From Antedon mediterranea (taxonomy: Eukaryota > Echinodermata > Crinoidea > Comatulida > Antedonidae), in contig NC_092670.1 in NCBI RefSeq assembly GCF_964355755.1, forward strand, positions 28,695,795 to 28,759,794: a stretch of DNA of 64,000 nucleotides, written 5' to 3'. This document shows, one piece after another, positions 10,748-21,803 of this stretch (position 1 is the first letter of the stretch; each line of letters opens with the position of its first letter). The notes below the pieces were generated by a model. That model saw nothing but the letters and a program-made list of their open reading frames with translations, had not been told where the DNA came from and did no database searches. Made by a program: the position numbers and the translations under genes.

Positions 10748-11531
10748 GGGCCTGTTTCTATTGAAAAAGAAAAAGAACGTTTTTTTTTTAAACAGGTTTC
10801 GGCAATTGTTTATAAATAAAGATCGCATTACAGCTCAATTTTTACTCCAATAAACCGGTTCCGTCCATGTGCGTTTGTTTGTTGTTTGTTATGTCATTAT
10901 ATACCACAATGCGGTTCGTTAGGCTGAAGCGCAATTGGATCGAGGTCATGTTTATTTTTTTCGCATAGCGCGATCCCAAGCATTGCATCCATTAAGCCTG
11001 TCATTATTATCTGAAATGCCTTGGTTAAAGTATAGGTACGTTGCACCCTCCGATAAGTTGAACTCGTCTTTCACACGCTTTACAATATTCTTATAAACAT
11101 GTGAGTCTTCTCCGACTCCTGGCTAGCCTCCCCCTCATTTTTCTTCTCCCCACATATTTATTACGAACCTCGTAATTGCATATAGGTCCACATTCTTTAG
11201 TTAAATAAAATACTCACTATCTAGACAAATGAAAATGACTAGGCCTACTGTTGGTCCTATCGCTGCAAGTTGACCGCAATCGTCCCAGTGCAGCAGAGTT
11301 CAGTTCTTGGGGTCAAATTGAGACCTCGATTGTGTTGCTAACAATTACTCCACAGAAACCGGTTTCAGAACGGTTCTTTGCGATCGAGATAGGAATTAAT
11401 TCGGGTTTTTTAAACCGTTTTTAAGATCAATTATTTTTTGTGGAGACCCATTTCTGCTGGCAAGAAAAACTTGTTCTTGAAAAGAACGGTATTCAAAACC
11501 GTATTTTCTACTCAATAGAAACAGGCCCCTT
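10748..11531. mobile_element. ~784-bp non-autonomous TIR element
   Basis: The left end 'GGGCCTGTTTCTATTGA' is mirrored at the right end (11,510-11,531, 'TCAATAGAAACAGGCCCC'). The interior has no ORF with a domain, but carries several 'AACCGGTT'-type and 'AACGGTTCTTT' motifs, some inverted relative to each other. A related short element lies at 31,825-31,972. The superfamily is unclear; the TTAG on each flank may be a short target duplication. Confidence 0.65.
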
Positions 11532-11885
11532 AGTTTTTCTGTTACCTTGATCACAAACGCACAACAAAATTTGCAGACAAAAATATAACCCCATTGGCAG
11601 AGATAATGGGAATATTTTTACACAAATTTGCAATAACTTGCCCATTTGCAAGTGCACAGATTTTTTACTGTGTAGGTCTAGATCTCATCGAACGCTAAAA
11701 CGGTACTGTCAACCGTTTTCCATTTATACTACGCGTCATACGGTAATCCCCAACTGTTCAGACACATTTTTAGCTTACAGTATGCAAAAACGCTATAACA
11801 CCATGTGTCTGAACAGGGCCTATATAACAAAAAACATTGAAAAAGCAACATAGGGTATGTACATGATTATAAGAGGTTTTCTCAC

Positions 11886-11982
11886 CAAAAATAGATATTT
11901 ACATGTTTCACTTAAAAAGAAACTTTCCATTCTGTCTTCATGTGTTTTGTCAACAACGTTGTGCAAAGTGGAATATCCACAA
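11886..11982 (-). CDS. EDEM1: EDEM1-like ER mannosidase-like protein, internal exon
   Basis: The exon is bounded by 'TTTTTATAG' at the acceptor (11,983-11,984) and 'GTGAGA' at the donor (11,885-11,881). It is 97 bp and enters with one base completing the previous codon. It encodes '[18 protein letters not shown]' and then '[14 protein letters not shown]', the block of EDEM proteins around the conserved E-D-R-M-E-S-F-x-L-S-E-T motif, which carries acidic residues of the GH47 active site. EDEM1 acts in the ER lumen, where it helps extract misfolded N-glycosylated proteins for degradation. The reading frame is intact, and splice sites argue against a processed copy. The upstream recognised exon is at 21,804-21,974; the exon expected between them was not found. 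EDEM1 is preferred over EDEM2/3 from the wording of both exons. Confidence 0.85.
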
Positions 11983-12847
11983 CTATAAAAATAAGTAAAC
12001 ATAAATAAAAATAAGTAAAGATAAATAAATTAAATGTACCAACAAAACTATAGTTCAGGTTAACTGAGGCTTTTATAAAAGTTGGTAATGGCCGACTTAT
12101 ATATTTGTTACATCAGGGATGGTGCTTGGATTTGTGCCAAGACCAAAGTATAAAGTACTACATTTGTGGTGAGCAAAATAAGGCTTTACAGACCTCTGAA
12201 ATACTAATTGAATAAATGACAAACACTGAGAGCAGTGTATATATCCAAGCTAAATGGGCAAGATTTTTAGTACTGTCTTGTTATCAGACTTACTTGGTTC
12301 TTGAATGCTTTTCAATACTTTGAAGAATTTCACTACCAACTCACAAATAAAATGGATTTTTCGTTGCCTAAAATGAATAATTGAAAGATCTTTCTCATTA
12401 AAAAAGGAAGAAAATAGAAAACACATAATTTTATCAATTGTTTTCACATTGTGAACTTCTAGGCAAAATATCTTAAAAGACTATGCGCCGCTTTTCTGAT
12501 GTCAGGCCTCATATTACTTAACCTAAAACTAGAAATAATCCCTCTCTAAAAAGAAGAAGCTCATGGGATTCGAATCACATTATTACATCAACATGCAAGT
12601 CAGGTCAATGTTTCATCACACCTGTAGTAATGTGTCAATAAGGTAGAGGAATAACTAACGCAAAACAAAACAAAACCGACTCTGTATGACAATCGATGGT
12701 TCCCGCCTCTAACAAAGGAAAAAGATATTGTATACCGGCAGAAAAAGTACAATCGTTTTGCTGATGCCAACCAGACTAGTGGGGGGTGCCATTTTATTAT
12801 GAATTTCATGTGCAAGAGTACCAATTTCGACCACCTAGAGATGTCCT

Positions 12848-12889
12848 TTATCCTGACAATAACAAGGGGTTATCCGCCAAGAGCGGATA
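12848..12889 (-). repeat. Hairpin terminus of a Helitron-like family
   Basis: A perfect 10-bp stem (GGTTATCCGC / GCGGATAACC) is followed, read on the minus strand, by 'CCCTTGTTATTGTCAGG'. The same arrangement occurs at 14,087-14,118 and, diverged, at 60,772-60,815. It lies directly against the CTAG end of the element at 12,891, so a second copy appears to start here head-to-tail. Confidence 0.65.
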
Positions 12890-12890
12890 A

Positions 12891-14118
12891 CCAACTAGAT
12901 TTGAACTCGTCTTCTTTGACGAGTTTGGGTTATCCGTGCAAAACGCAACATGCACATACGTTAAAATATGAATGGCGTCAATTATTATGCCATCCTATGG
13001 CACAAATTAAATATGTTTACAATGCTGTAACTATTTTGTGTCATAACAGTTTTATGGAATACACTGAATATTGTATATACAGTGTAGCATAGAAGAATAT
13101 ACAAAACCCATCTTTTATTACAATTTTTAACATGATGACGTCATCAAATGAAACATGATAGAAGATAATAATCTAATTACATTTTTGGGCACGTAAAATT
13201 GAGTTGCGCTCTCTTTTAAACATGATGAACTTATATAAAAGAGATGAAAATCAGACTGGTTGAATTCAACTGGCCATATGATATGACGTCATATTTCATC
13301 AGATAGACAACATTTTTATATGAATCTACAATTCAACAGCTTCCATAATAAGTTTTAATCATGTGGGTCCCTTTTCATTCCGATGAGCTATAACAGATTA
13401 AAATATACTGAATAGATGAAATTAAGGAACTCACATTATTATAATTTTTTGTTATGATGACGTAATAAAAATAAATTTGATTTAGAACATATTAAAATCT
13501 AGGAGAAAATGGGGAACTCGATTAACACAAAATGTTAAATTGTATTTATTTAGTTGTCTCAAAATAGAAAAACACCAAGGTAATGTAAATAAGTATTGTT
13601 TCAGCTATCATTTTCTATAAAAATTTAAAAAATGTAATTTTTCAGCCTTTTATTGTTTTTGGCTGTTTCTCCAAATCTGCACGTGTGACTTATGTTCGAT
13701 TTCACTTGCATGTGCCACACATTTTGAAATTCTCAAAATAGCCTGAAATGTACAAAAAAATGATTAGAAATTAATTGTGCGCATTTTTAAACTGTTCGCA
13801 TATTTTCTTGCGTAGCACACTAATTTTATCATCTAAAAAATTGCTCGGCCATATTATGAAGTTTACTTTTGTAAAATTTCATTAAAAAAATATTTGTGGT
13901 TCACAATTTATGATCAACCATAAATTTAATAAATCGCACTTAACTTATGCTGCGCGACTCTGAAGTTTCTTGCACACTACAGTTAGAAGTCAATCTTCTG
14001 ACAAAGTTAAACAATGTTAGGTTACAAGAGTTAGAGATACAGATTGCAACACAATTCGTGGAATGAAAGAATAAGATCCTGACAATATCAAGGGGTTATC
14101 CGCCAAGTGTGGATAACC
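12891..14118 (-). mobile_element. Helitron-like non-autonomous element, ~1.23 kb
   Basis: Read on the minus strand, the element starts at 14,118 with a hairpin (GGTTATCC ... GGATAACC), then 'CCCTTGATATTGTCAGGATC'. It ends at 12,891 with another hairpin (AACTCGTC / GACGAGTT) followed by 'CAAATCTAG' and a T. A 3' hairpin a few bases before CTRR and a following T is the Helitron/Helentron end structure. The interior holds TGACGTCA palindromes but no Rep/helicase. Similar CTAG ends occur at 23,811, 28,005, 32,821 and 62,249. Confidence 0.55.
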
Positions 14119-15270
14119 AAAAAAAGATTCTGACAATAACAATAACAAATTTATTTCATATTTTGTTTGTTGTCCAGTGAAATTTACCTGTACTATGTTA
14201 CCAGACGAAATTAGATACTGTAATTTTAGAGCAGATTGTTTTTATGCGTTTCATGATCCTTATCATATTCAATAAATTGGCAAGTTGCTATGTTTTGTAG
14301 ATTTACAGAATTTGCAGAAATGTTGACAATGCATTTTTCAATCCTAAAGATGGTAAACATACATTTTATTAAAATGTGTATTACCTGAAAACTGTACCAC
14401 TGTGGTATTAGTCAGGGTCCTTGTATTTCCATAGGATTTTAATGCCCAAAGTCAGATTTCACTTGATTTCACTTTTACCGTGGTGCTAGGATACCAAAAA
14501 TGCTAGGTAACAAATTGTCACAATCAAATAACCATGATCAGCACAAAGTTCAAAATCTCCGTAAACCTTTTGGTCTATCAACAAGATATTGGTATCAAAA
14601 TACAAAATATTTATATTCATTGTAATGGACCCATGACCTTGACTCCCACTGTATCTAAAAAAAGTGGCTGGTCATAAAAATTTTACAATGGTTTCAAATA
14701 TTTAGAAAATGACCAGAATGTAAAGTTATTGACCTTTGACCTAATAAACAAGAACTTGTATAAGCATTTATCTATTAATTGAGCATTATCGGCAATTATT
14801 TGTGGTAGGGATTAAAAAATGGGTTTACATATCATTTGAATACCTAATTCCCATATTTAGTTTTAATATATTTTATAAATATTATATACTTTATTTACTA
14901 CTAAGTAAGCACATTTATCTAATGTAAAAACTTTGGAGAATAGTAAAAGTTACAGCAGAAATTCATTGCACTGTATTTATTTTCCTAACATCCACTTCAC
15001 TAAAATGATGTAGTCCAATTGATTCTTCCTGCACTTTTCCTTGAATGTTAATTGCTATACTTTTTTGAATTTTTCCTGATAAGAAACTGGAGCTCAAAAA
15101 CAGGATTAATTACATCAACTATGTAGGAAGTGTAGACGATGGATCTCTGAATGATAATGACTCGGGTAAAAAGGTTTTAGAAGGACATTCTTGACAGGAC
15201 GTTTTCTGTCGGTTACCACTATTGAAATGCTTGATATTCGTAAAACTAAACCTACTCACTAACCTGTTTT
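14119..15270. other. AT-rich intronic sequence
   Basis: I see no gene, RNA or repeat end. The start repeats 'CTGACAATAACAATAAC' next to the hairpin of the preceding element. Confidence 0.3.
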
Positions 15271-15800
15271 CACAGTGTCAAACGGGACACAGATAGTGCA
15301 ATACAGTCCTGGCAGCTAACTAAAAAACTATCGGGGTTTCATTCGATTTCAAACAAAAGCTCATATCTCTCGATGTAATTTTATATACTTATTCCACACA
15401 TATACTTCTATGTTTTATGAATATATTTAATTTAATCTTTATGTACTACTATACCTACACACGCGCGGTCCGAAAATAAACAAAAAACTAAAATGGTAAC
15501 CAACCATGCAGGAAGTTGCAAGGTGATTGTCACACCTTACTGCGGACCCGGAAATTACTTCCACCATGCGTAGAGTTAAAAATCTACCGATGAAATCATA
15601 AATTTTGTTATAAAACTCTTTATAATATCTTCCTAAGATAGAAATATGGAACAATATCGTAATAGTGGAAACTAATGTTATCAAATCTACGTCCGTTTCA
15701 CGGTATATCTGAGATAGATAAAGTAGGTAACCAAGGCGAAGATTTGTCCCAAAGTTTTTCCATTGTGCTCACCTATGTCAGAATTAACCATAATTTATAT
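15271..15800 (+). repeat. Dispersed repeat family D, copy 1
   Basis: Shares with 16,370-17,062 and 60,050-60,610 the ordered landmarks 'CACACGCGCGGTCCG', 'AAATAAACAAAAAACT', 'CCCGGAAATTACTT', 'AAACTCTTTATAATATC', 'TTCCTAAGATAGAAATATGG' and 'GTCAGAATTAACCATAATT'. All three copies are on the same strand. No ORF of note. The ends are not defined; it is probably a non-autonomous transposon. Confidence 0.75.
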
Positions 15801-16369
15801 AGACTCGCTTGCTCCCCCTCTAGGAAGTGTAGACGATGGTTCTCGGAATGATAAAAATGTTCTCCTTGTACGTTTTCTGTCGGTTACCATTATTGAAAAT
15901 GCTTGACATTCGTAAAACTAAACTACTCTGTTTCACAGTGTTTTAGATGATTAATAACATTTTAAAGTATAGGATTTATTGTTTGGTAGGGCCCTTTGGG
16001 GAGGCAGAGTTCATTTGAGGGAGGTGCTTATTCGAGGGATATATGTTATTTTTTTTAGTTTTAATAATAAGGTAACAAATTTTATAATCAAATGAAATCC
16101 TCTAATAGATATGAAAAGTGGTAAAAAAGAATAACAAATGCTTGGAAAATTGTAGATGACAGTGCGATGAATTCTACTACAAATAGTATAATGATTATTA
16201 TTCAAAGTGATGTTTTATTGGAGAGGCGTTTATTCAAATAAATACCATCCTAATAATTATTAATACGTTATTTAATTTAAACATCTTTTGAAACTAACTG
16301 CCGTGACAGAGTGGGCCCAAGAAAGAAGATATTACGGCTTGCAACATGGTCAGACATCTCGGTCCTAAC
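15801..16369. other. Partial duplicate and AT-rich sequence
   Basis: The segment at 15,815-15,945 repeats 15,125-15,260 ('GGAAGTGTAGACGATGG', 'TTTTCTGTCGGTTACCA', 'TTCGTAAAACTAAAC'), so an earlier tandem duplication of family D and its flank is likely. The rest is AT-rich with no recognised feature. Confidence 0.45.
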
Positions 16370-17062
16370 GGGACACAGATAGCCTACAGTTATTCCTGCC
16401 AGCTTACTCAATCAACTATCGGGATTTCACTCGATTTTAAACAAATTGTCTTATCATCAAATCTCCCTATGTAATTTTATAATACTATTTCCCACAATAT
16501 ATTCCGATTCTGTATGGTGTATATTTAATTTGATCTTTATTAATTTGCAGTATAATTTTAATTTTTAACTACTGTACCTTCACACACGCGCGGTCCGTTC
16601 CTAAAATAAACAAAAAACTGAAATGGCTATGCAACTTAAGCGCCAGTCCTGCTATAGGGTTTTTTTTTCTTCCTTCTTCCAAAGGGACACTGTATTGATG
16701 GAAAGTGCCTGTTTCCAGTTACCTTTAGGGTCAAAGCTATTATTTTAACTGCTCCCTTGTGTATAAAAGAGAGAAAATAGTTGAAACAAGGTTGTTGCAA
16801 GGTGAACCCGGAAATTACTTTGACTCGCGAAGAATTGAAATTGAGTTGAAAATCTACTGTTGAAATCATAAATTTTGTTAAAAAACTCTTTATAATATCT
16901 TCCTAATATAGAAATATGGAACAATAGCTAATGTTATCAAATCTACGTTTCGCGGTACATCTGAGATAGATAAGGTACCGGTAGGTATCCAAGGCGGAGA
17001 TTTGTACCGAAGTTTTTGCATTGTGCTCGTCTATGTCAGAATTAACCATAATTTATATATAG
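16370..17062 (+). repeat. Dispersed repeat family D, copy 2
   Basis: Same landmarks as copy 1, with additional shared text with the copy at 60,050 ('CTCCCTTGTGTATAAAAGAG', 'GTTGTTGCAAGGTGAAC'). The TATAAAAG string lies before no ORF; I do not claim it is a promoter. Confidence 0.75.
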
Positions 17063-17220
17063 TAGATACCATGCATTTATTGTGTCCGCATCCTCGTTGC
17101 CATTAAGACAGTCAAGGAATGAGAGTGGTTGATTCAACTTGCTTTCCTATAAATCCATCATTCAAATTCCATTTATTTCCTAATGCTTGTTTTTCTTGAA
17201 ACATTTTCATATATAAAGGT

Positions 17221-17959
17221 TTACATTGATAGGCTGCCAGCCATACATATTAGGTGGTCATAGATGACAATTTGAGTGCTTAGTTCAGTTGCTTGGTTAG
17301 ACGTTCCTTGGTTTTGCTTCTTGGATGTTTCGAGATATGAGAAGCAATCCTCCAATGCTAACATTGACTGCCATTTTGTAGTCATATCGCCAAGCCAAGG
17401 AACCAATTTAAGGAGTGAGATTGTTAGAAGTGACTAAGTGGTTTTTGATGTTTACAGCATTTTATGATTTTATCTGCTTCAAGCTACTAAATGGTTTTAA
17501 TTTCATTTTCTTTTCAGGCAGTCCACAACCAGACTTTGCTCAAAAACTTTTTTATCATCTCTGTGTAAGATATATTTCTTGACTTCTTTTGAAATTATAT
17601 TATGACAATATTAAAAGACAATGTTAAAAAAAGTGTTGATTTTGTTATGGATGTATTTTAATGGAATCGTGAAGGATTTGTGTGTTTTGTGTTGATGGGA
17701 TATCCAGTTCGATTTCCTCATCTTGAGTAATACTAACAAGACCACCAACCCATTTTAACTGTTTTCCTTCTGTTCTAGAGCATGATCCGGGAAAATAGCA
17801 CTATTTGAATACAGATTGTTTTCTTTACATTCAAATTAATTGCATTCTTTTATTCTCTGTTATACGGTCATTTACATCAAGCCAAGCTTGTTTATTTGTG
17901 TTAGATGGCAATGTATCAGACGAGCATATAAATGAAAACCAGTCATGGGTAAAATGAAT
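17221..17959 (-). pseudogene. Unidentified protein-coding remnant
   Basis: Three stretches on the minus strand read like coding sequence and follow in order. 17,959-17,831 ('THDWFSFICSSDTLP', 'QAWLDVNDRITENKRMQLI') is preceded by 'CTTACAG'. 17,791-17,645 ('GKQLKWVGGLVSITQDEEI') comes next. 17,409-17,221 ('LGDMTTKWQSMLALEDCFSY', 'ELSTQIVIYDHLI') comes last. A further piece continues to about 17,100 in shifted frames. Codon use is balanced, unlike random AT-rich DNA. I do not recognise the family. It could be a degraded transposase, or exons of an unknown gene in the EDEM1-like intron. Confidence 0.4.
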
Positions 17960-18648
17960 CTGTAAGATACCCTCCAAATAATATGTGTTATAATTGGGGT
18001 GTCTCAAAAACTCAGATCTAGAAAACTCAGATCTCAGATATATTTGAGTTTTATAGATCTATAAAACTCAGATCTGACTTTTCTATATCTAGAAAACTCC
18101 GATATCAATATCTGAGTTTTCTAGTTCCAGAATGGAATTAGAAAACTCAGGTCATCAAATGATTGGTTGGTAGGTCATTTGGATCATTCCATTATTAATC
18201 AGAAGGTAGGTCATTTAAACTACTAGAGTATAAATAAATAAATAAATAAATACATTTTCTTACTAATATTGTAACATGTGTTATGCTTTGGTGAAGTGAG
18301 GACGTGTTACAGTGATGCTCGCTGGCCCGGCCTTTTCAATTTGAGCATTTGACACGCCACCCCGGTCTAAAGGGGGTTGACTACCTTTAGTTCATGTCTC
18401 TCACGGGCACACCTTGAGCCTAACAATTAGTTGGATTTGTTTTTATATTTGATTTAGATTGGATACCACAGTTTTTAATACAGATTTTAACACATTGCGT
18501 ATACAAGTGGATGCAGATTTTAACTATATTTTGCTGTTGTACCTGTAGTTTGCTGTTTTTAACCGTTTTTAACTTTATTGCTGTTTTAACATGTACTTTT
18601 AACCTTATTGTACTTTCGATTTGGATAAGTCTGACAGTTTGAGGTTAT

Positions 18649-20775
18649 GTGCTCTTACCGATCTGTTATTTGTTGCAATATACAACGATGTTTGGTTTCA
18701 ATAACTTCTTGTGTACGCTATGGCTGTTATGGTTGGTATGTGTATACTACTACAAGTATTGCGATGATAATGACATGCAAGATTACCACGGTAAGCAGTT
18801 AACTTTTAATATTTCCAGGCTAAGCCAACGTAGATGTCTAAACAGGAAGGAATATTTTAAATCCTCGGCTCCAACATTATATTACAACAACCATACCGCT
18901 ACATTTGATAGATATATAGAAATGTCTGGGGATGTTCACCCAAATCCCGGTCCTGTTTTAAACGGTGACAATAGCAAAATTGGATTGAGACCCAGCATGC
19001 TTTATTTTAACGCCCGTAGTGTTGTAAATAAACTAAGCGAACTTCAAGTTACAATAGCCAATGAAGCTCCTAGCTTAATGTTTATAACCGAAACTTGACT
19101 AGACAGCACTACTTTGGATTCTGAACTGGTACCAGTTCAATATACTATATTTCGCAGTGACAGAAATCGTCATGGAGGTGGCGTTCTTATCGCCGCTCAC
19201 AACAACCTTATTTGATGTTGATATTAATGATTGTAGTAATCTCAATGGCCTACGTCCTCTTTCTAATATTCAAACAACACCAGCTGAAATTCTTAGACTT
19301 ATTAACAAATTACAAAAACGTAAAGCACCTGGCCCAGATGGCATCACATCTACAATGCTTAAGTTAGCGGCTGCACACATTTGTGAGCCTCTGGCCAAAA
19401 TATTTAATTTGTCACTCTCCATGTTTTCCCCTCCGAATGGAAAATGGCAAATGTAATTCCTATACACAAGGCTGGTGCAACCAATGATATCGCCAATTAT
19501 AGACCGGTTTCCCTTTTTTCAACAGTTGGCAAGTTATTAGAAAGAGTGGTCAGTAGGCACTTGTTCGATCATTGAAGTTCTCACAAACTATTGTCAACCT
19601 GTCAACATGGTTTTGTAGCTGGAAGGTCTAGTCAAACGATACTTAGCACCACTTACTATTACTGGGCTAAAGTTTTAGATGAGAGAACCCCTCCTCCAAT
19701 TGATGTAATTGTTTTGGATTGGAACAAAGCTTTCGATCGCATAAGTCATCCTATTTTACTTAAAAAGCTACATGACTATGGATTACGAGGTTCAGTGTTA
19801 CAATGGTTTGTTTCATATTTGAAGGGTAGATCGCAACAAGTATTATTTCGCGGAACTGCTTCCAATACCTGTAATGTTCAGTCTGGCGTTCCTCAGGGAT
19901 CAGTTTTAGGTCCCATGTTATTTAATATCTTTGTTTTTGATATGCCAGCTGTTATCTCATCTCATATATTGCAATATACAGATGATACAGTTATATATAG
20001 AGCAGAAGACCATCAGTCACTTCAGAATGATTTAACCTGTATTCTTCAATGGAGCATAACCAATAAAATGCTTCTGAATTCAACAAAATGTAAATGTATG
20101 CGCATAACAAGGTCATCTAGGTTAAGTAAACTTGGTAATAATTATAAAATAGGGGTTGACACCTTGAGCCAGGTTACCTCATACAAGTACATTGGGGTAA
20201 CTTTTACTTCAAAATTAGATTGGGGATTACATGTGTCTCAGACAAGATCAAAAGCTTCGAAATTAATGGGTTTTATTAAGCGCATTGTTCGTTGCAGAGA
20301 CACTATTGTAATTCCAAAATTATTCTGTGCTATTGTACGTCCGATTATTGAATATGGTATACCTGCTTGGTTACCTTACCAAAAAGGACATCTCTACTCA
20401 TTGGAACAAGTCCAACGCCGAATAACTAACATTTGTTTCTATGAGGACGATATTTCCTATGAACATTAATGTCTTAATGTTTTAGGATTAAGTTCACTTG
20501 AAAAACATTTCCAACTCTTATCCATGTCATTTATTGTCAAATGTCTTTATGGCATATATACTGTGGATATTTTAAACCATATTTCAATCAACCCTCGTCA
20601 CGGTGATCATCTCATATTTGTACACCCTTTCGCCCGGAAAAATTCTTTAAAATACTCAATTTTCCACTTATTTCCCCGTGCATGGGAGGAACTACCGGTA
20701 GAAATAAGGGATTCATTAATTTTAAATACAGGTATTAAGACTTTTATAAATAAGCTTAAAATATATTTTAAGTAA
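18649..20775 (+). pseudogene. CR1/L2-type LINE ORF2 with 2A-like motif, internally deleted
   Basis: The first frame (18,649-19,098) has a hydrophobic N-terminus, then 'SGDVHPNPGP' (18,925-18,954), a variant of the 2A motif D-V/I-E-x-N-P-G-P, followed by the start of an APE endonuclease ('LYFNARSVVNK'). A TGA at 19,096 and a large deletion remove most of the endonuclease. The RT resumes at about 19,220 with 'KRKAPGPDGI', 'NYRPVSLFS', 'QHGFVAGRS', 'LDWNKAFDRI', 'SGVPQGSVLGPMLFNIFV' and the catalytic box as 'YTDDT', where most LINEs have ADD. A stop at 20,467 precedes a C-terminal part ending at 20,775. Frameshifts at 19,456 and 19,575 also occur. Dead copy. Confidence 0.85.
18931..18954 (+). 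promoter_or_regulatory. 2A-like translational recoding motif
   Basis: The eight residues DVHPNPGP lie at the boundary between a short N-terminal region and the endonuclease of the LINE. 2A peptides cause ribosome skipping between the final G and P, releasing an upstream peptide. The N-P-G-P core is intact, but the usual glutamate is H, so activity is uncertain. Confidence 0.6.
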
Positions 20776-20988
20776 GATTTTGCTATGTATTGACGATTTT
20801 TAGTGATATTGTAATATATTTTAATTTATTTTGATATAGTATTATATGCAATTTTATTGTTTAATACAAATTTTATTCTAAATGTTTTTTATACAATCAG
20901 TGCAATAGGAGATCTTGATATATCTTAGATCTGAGTTTTCTATATCTGAGTTTTCTAGACACCGGTTACAATTACCATCAAATTTCAC

Positions 20989-21643
20989 TCTATGGCCCCG
21001 GGGGGTCACTCTTAAATATTTCTATACGCGGAGGTGCCGCATTTACGGGTATATTTTCGAGGGCCTGGTAGCACAAGTGTGGGAAAATATGAAGAGTTGG
21101 TAGCACAAGTGTGGGAAATGACAGGGTGAAGTAGTTTAAGTCCCTAGCCCGCCCACCCGTGTCAAAATGTAACGATTTATCACCAAATTTTGCAGGTATT
21201 TTAGCATACTGGATGCTATAAACCCATCGCGGGGCCTATCGCTAAATACCTTTGAATAGGCCTAGAGTTTTCGCATCAGCAGAAGAACACGAAACATCCA
21301 GCCTAGGACAAAATCATTCAACTGTGACCACTCTTGATCATCCTCGTCATGCACCCCCGCGGCGGATGCGCGATAAACTTTCAAAACACGTTCGTGATTT
21401 TTCCATGAACGGTCTCTTTGGCCATGCGCAGATCATGCTGGGAACCAGTTTAAATTTTGCGCCCTCTCTGGCGTGGCCTTGTTTCTGCCGTCTTTTTAGA
21501 GAACACTGGATTTTGGTAAAATGGTAGTTCAAGTCCGTAGTATTTTTCAGTAAAACAGGTAGCGCAAGTGGCTGCTGCACCTCCCCGTTTGGTTTATATA
21601 CAAGTGACCCCCACCCCCCCCCCCCCCCCCCCCGGGTCTATGG
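20989..21643. mobile_element. TIR element with CCCGGGGGGTCACT ends
   Basis: The left end 'CTATGGCCCCGGGGGGTCAC' is mirrored at the right end, where 'GTGACCCCC', a long C-run (21,611-21,633) and 'GGGTCTATGG' are the inverse. The interior has a 21-bp direct repeat ('TGGTAGCACAAGTGTGGGAA') at about 21,067 and 21,100. It is more GC-rich than its surroundings and lacks a transposase; a 91-codon frame at 21,252 has no motif. It lies directly beside the preceding TIR element. Confidence 0.6.
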
Positions 21644-21803
21644 CATTTACAACTTTTAGTCAAATCATAAATCTTCAATTAATACGTTTATAGTGAAATT
21701 TTAACAAATGTTGCTGGTTGATATTCAACTAACACTAATAAGAAACAGAGAAAATATTTTTTTTTTAAATGAGAAAAACATTATCCAAAAAATAAATCCA
21801 AAC

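Larger units (their letters stand above)
17998..20963. mobile_element. TIR element carrying a nested CR1-like LINE
   Basis: The left end (17,998-18,034) is 'GGTGTCTCAAAAACTCAG' and onward; the right end (20,927-20,963) read on the minus strand is 'GGTGTCTAGAAAACTCAGAT'. The ~37-bp inverted repeats are nearly identical. The flanks TTATAATT and TTACAATT look like an 8-bp target duplication with one mismatch. The arms are internally repetitive ('AAAACTCAGATCT' forward and inverted at 18,005-18,145). The middle, from about 18,270 to 20,890, is a LINE, so either a LINE inserted in a palindromic MITE or the two moved together. Confidence 0.65.
11983..21803 (-). other. EDEM1-like gene intron(s), filled with repeats
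   Basis: Between the two recognised exons lie 9.8 kb that include a Helitron-like element, two copies of the 'CACGCGCGGT' repeat family, a broken coding region, a composite TIR-LINE element and a GC-rich TIR element. Phase does not match directly: the upstream exon ends on a codon boundary, while the downstream one needs two bases from its predecessor. At least one short exon of length 3n+2 must therefore lie in this interval. I could not find it by eye. Confidence 0.6.

Noticed and set aside
16740-16770. TATAAAAG promoter
   Set aside because: Lies inside a dispersed repeat and no coding sequence follows.
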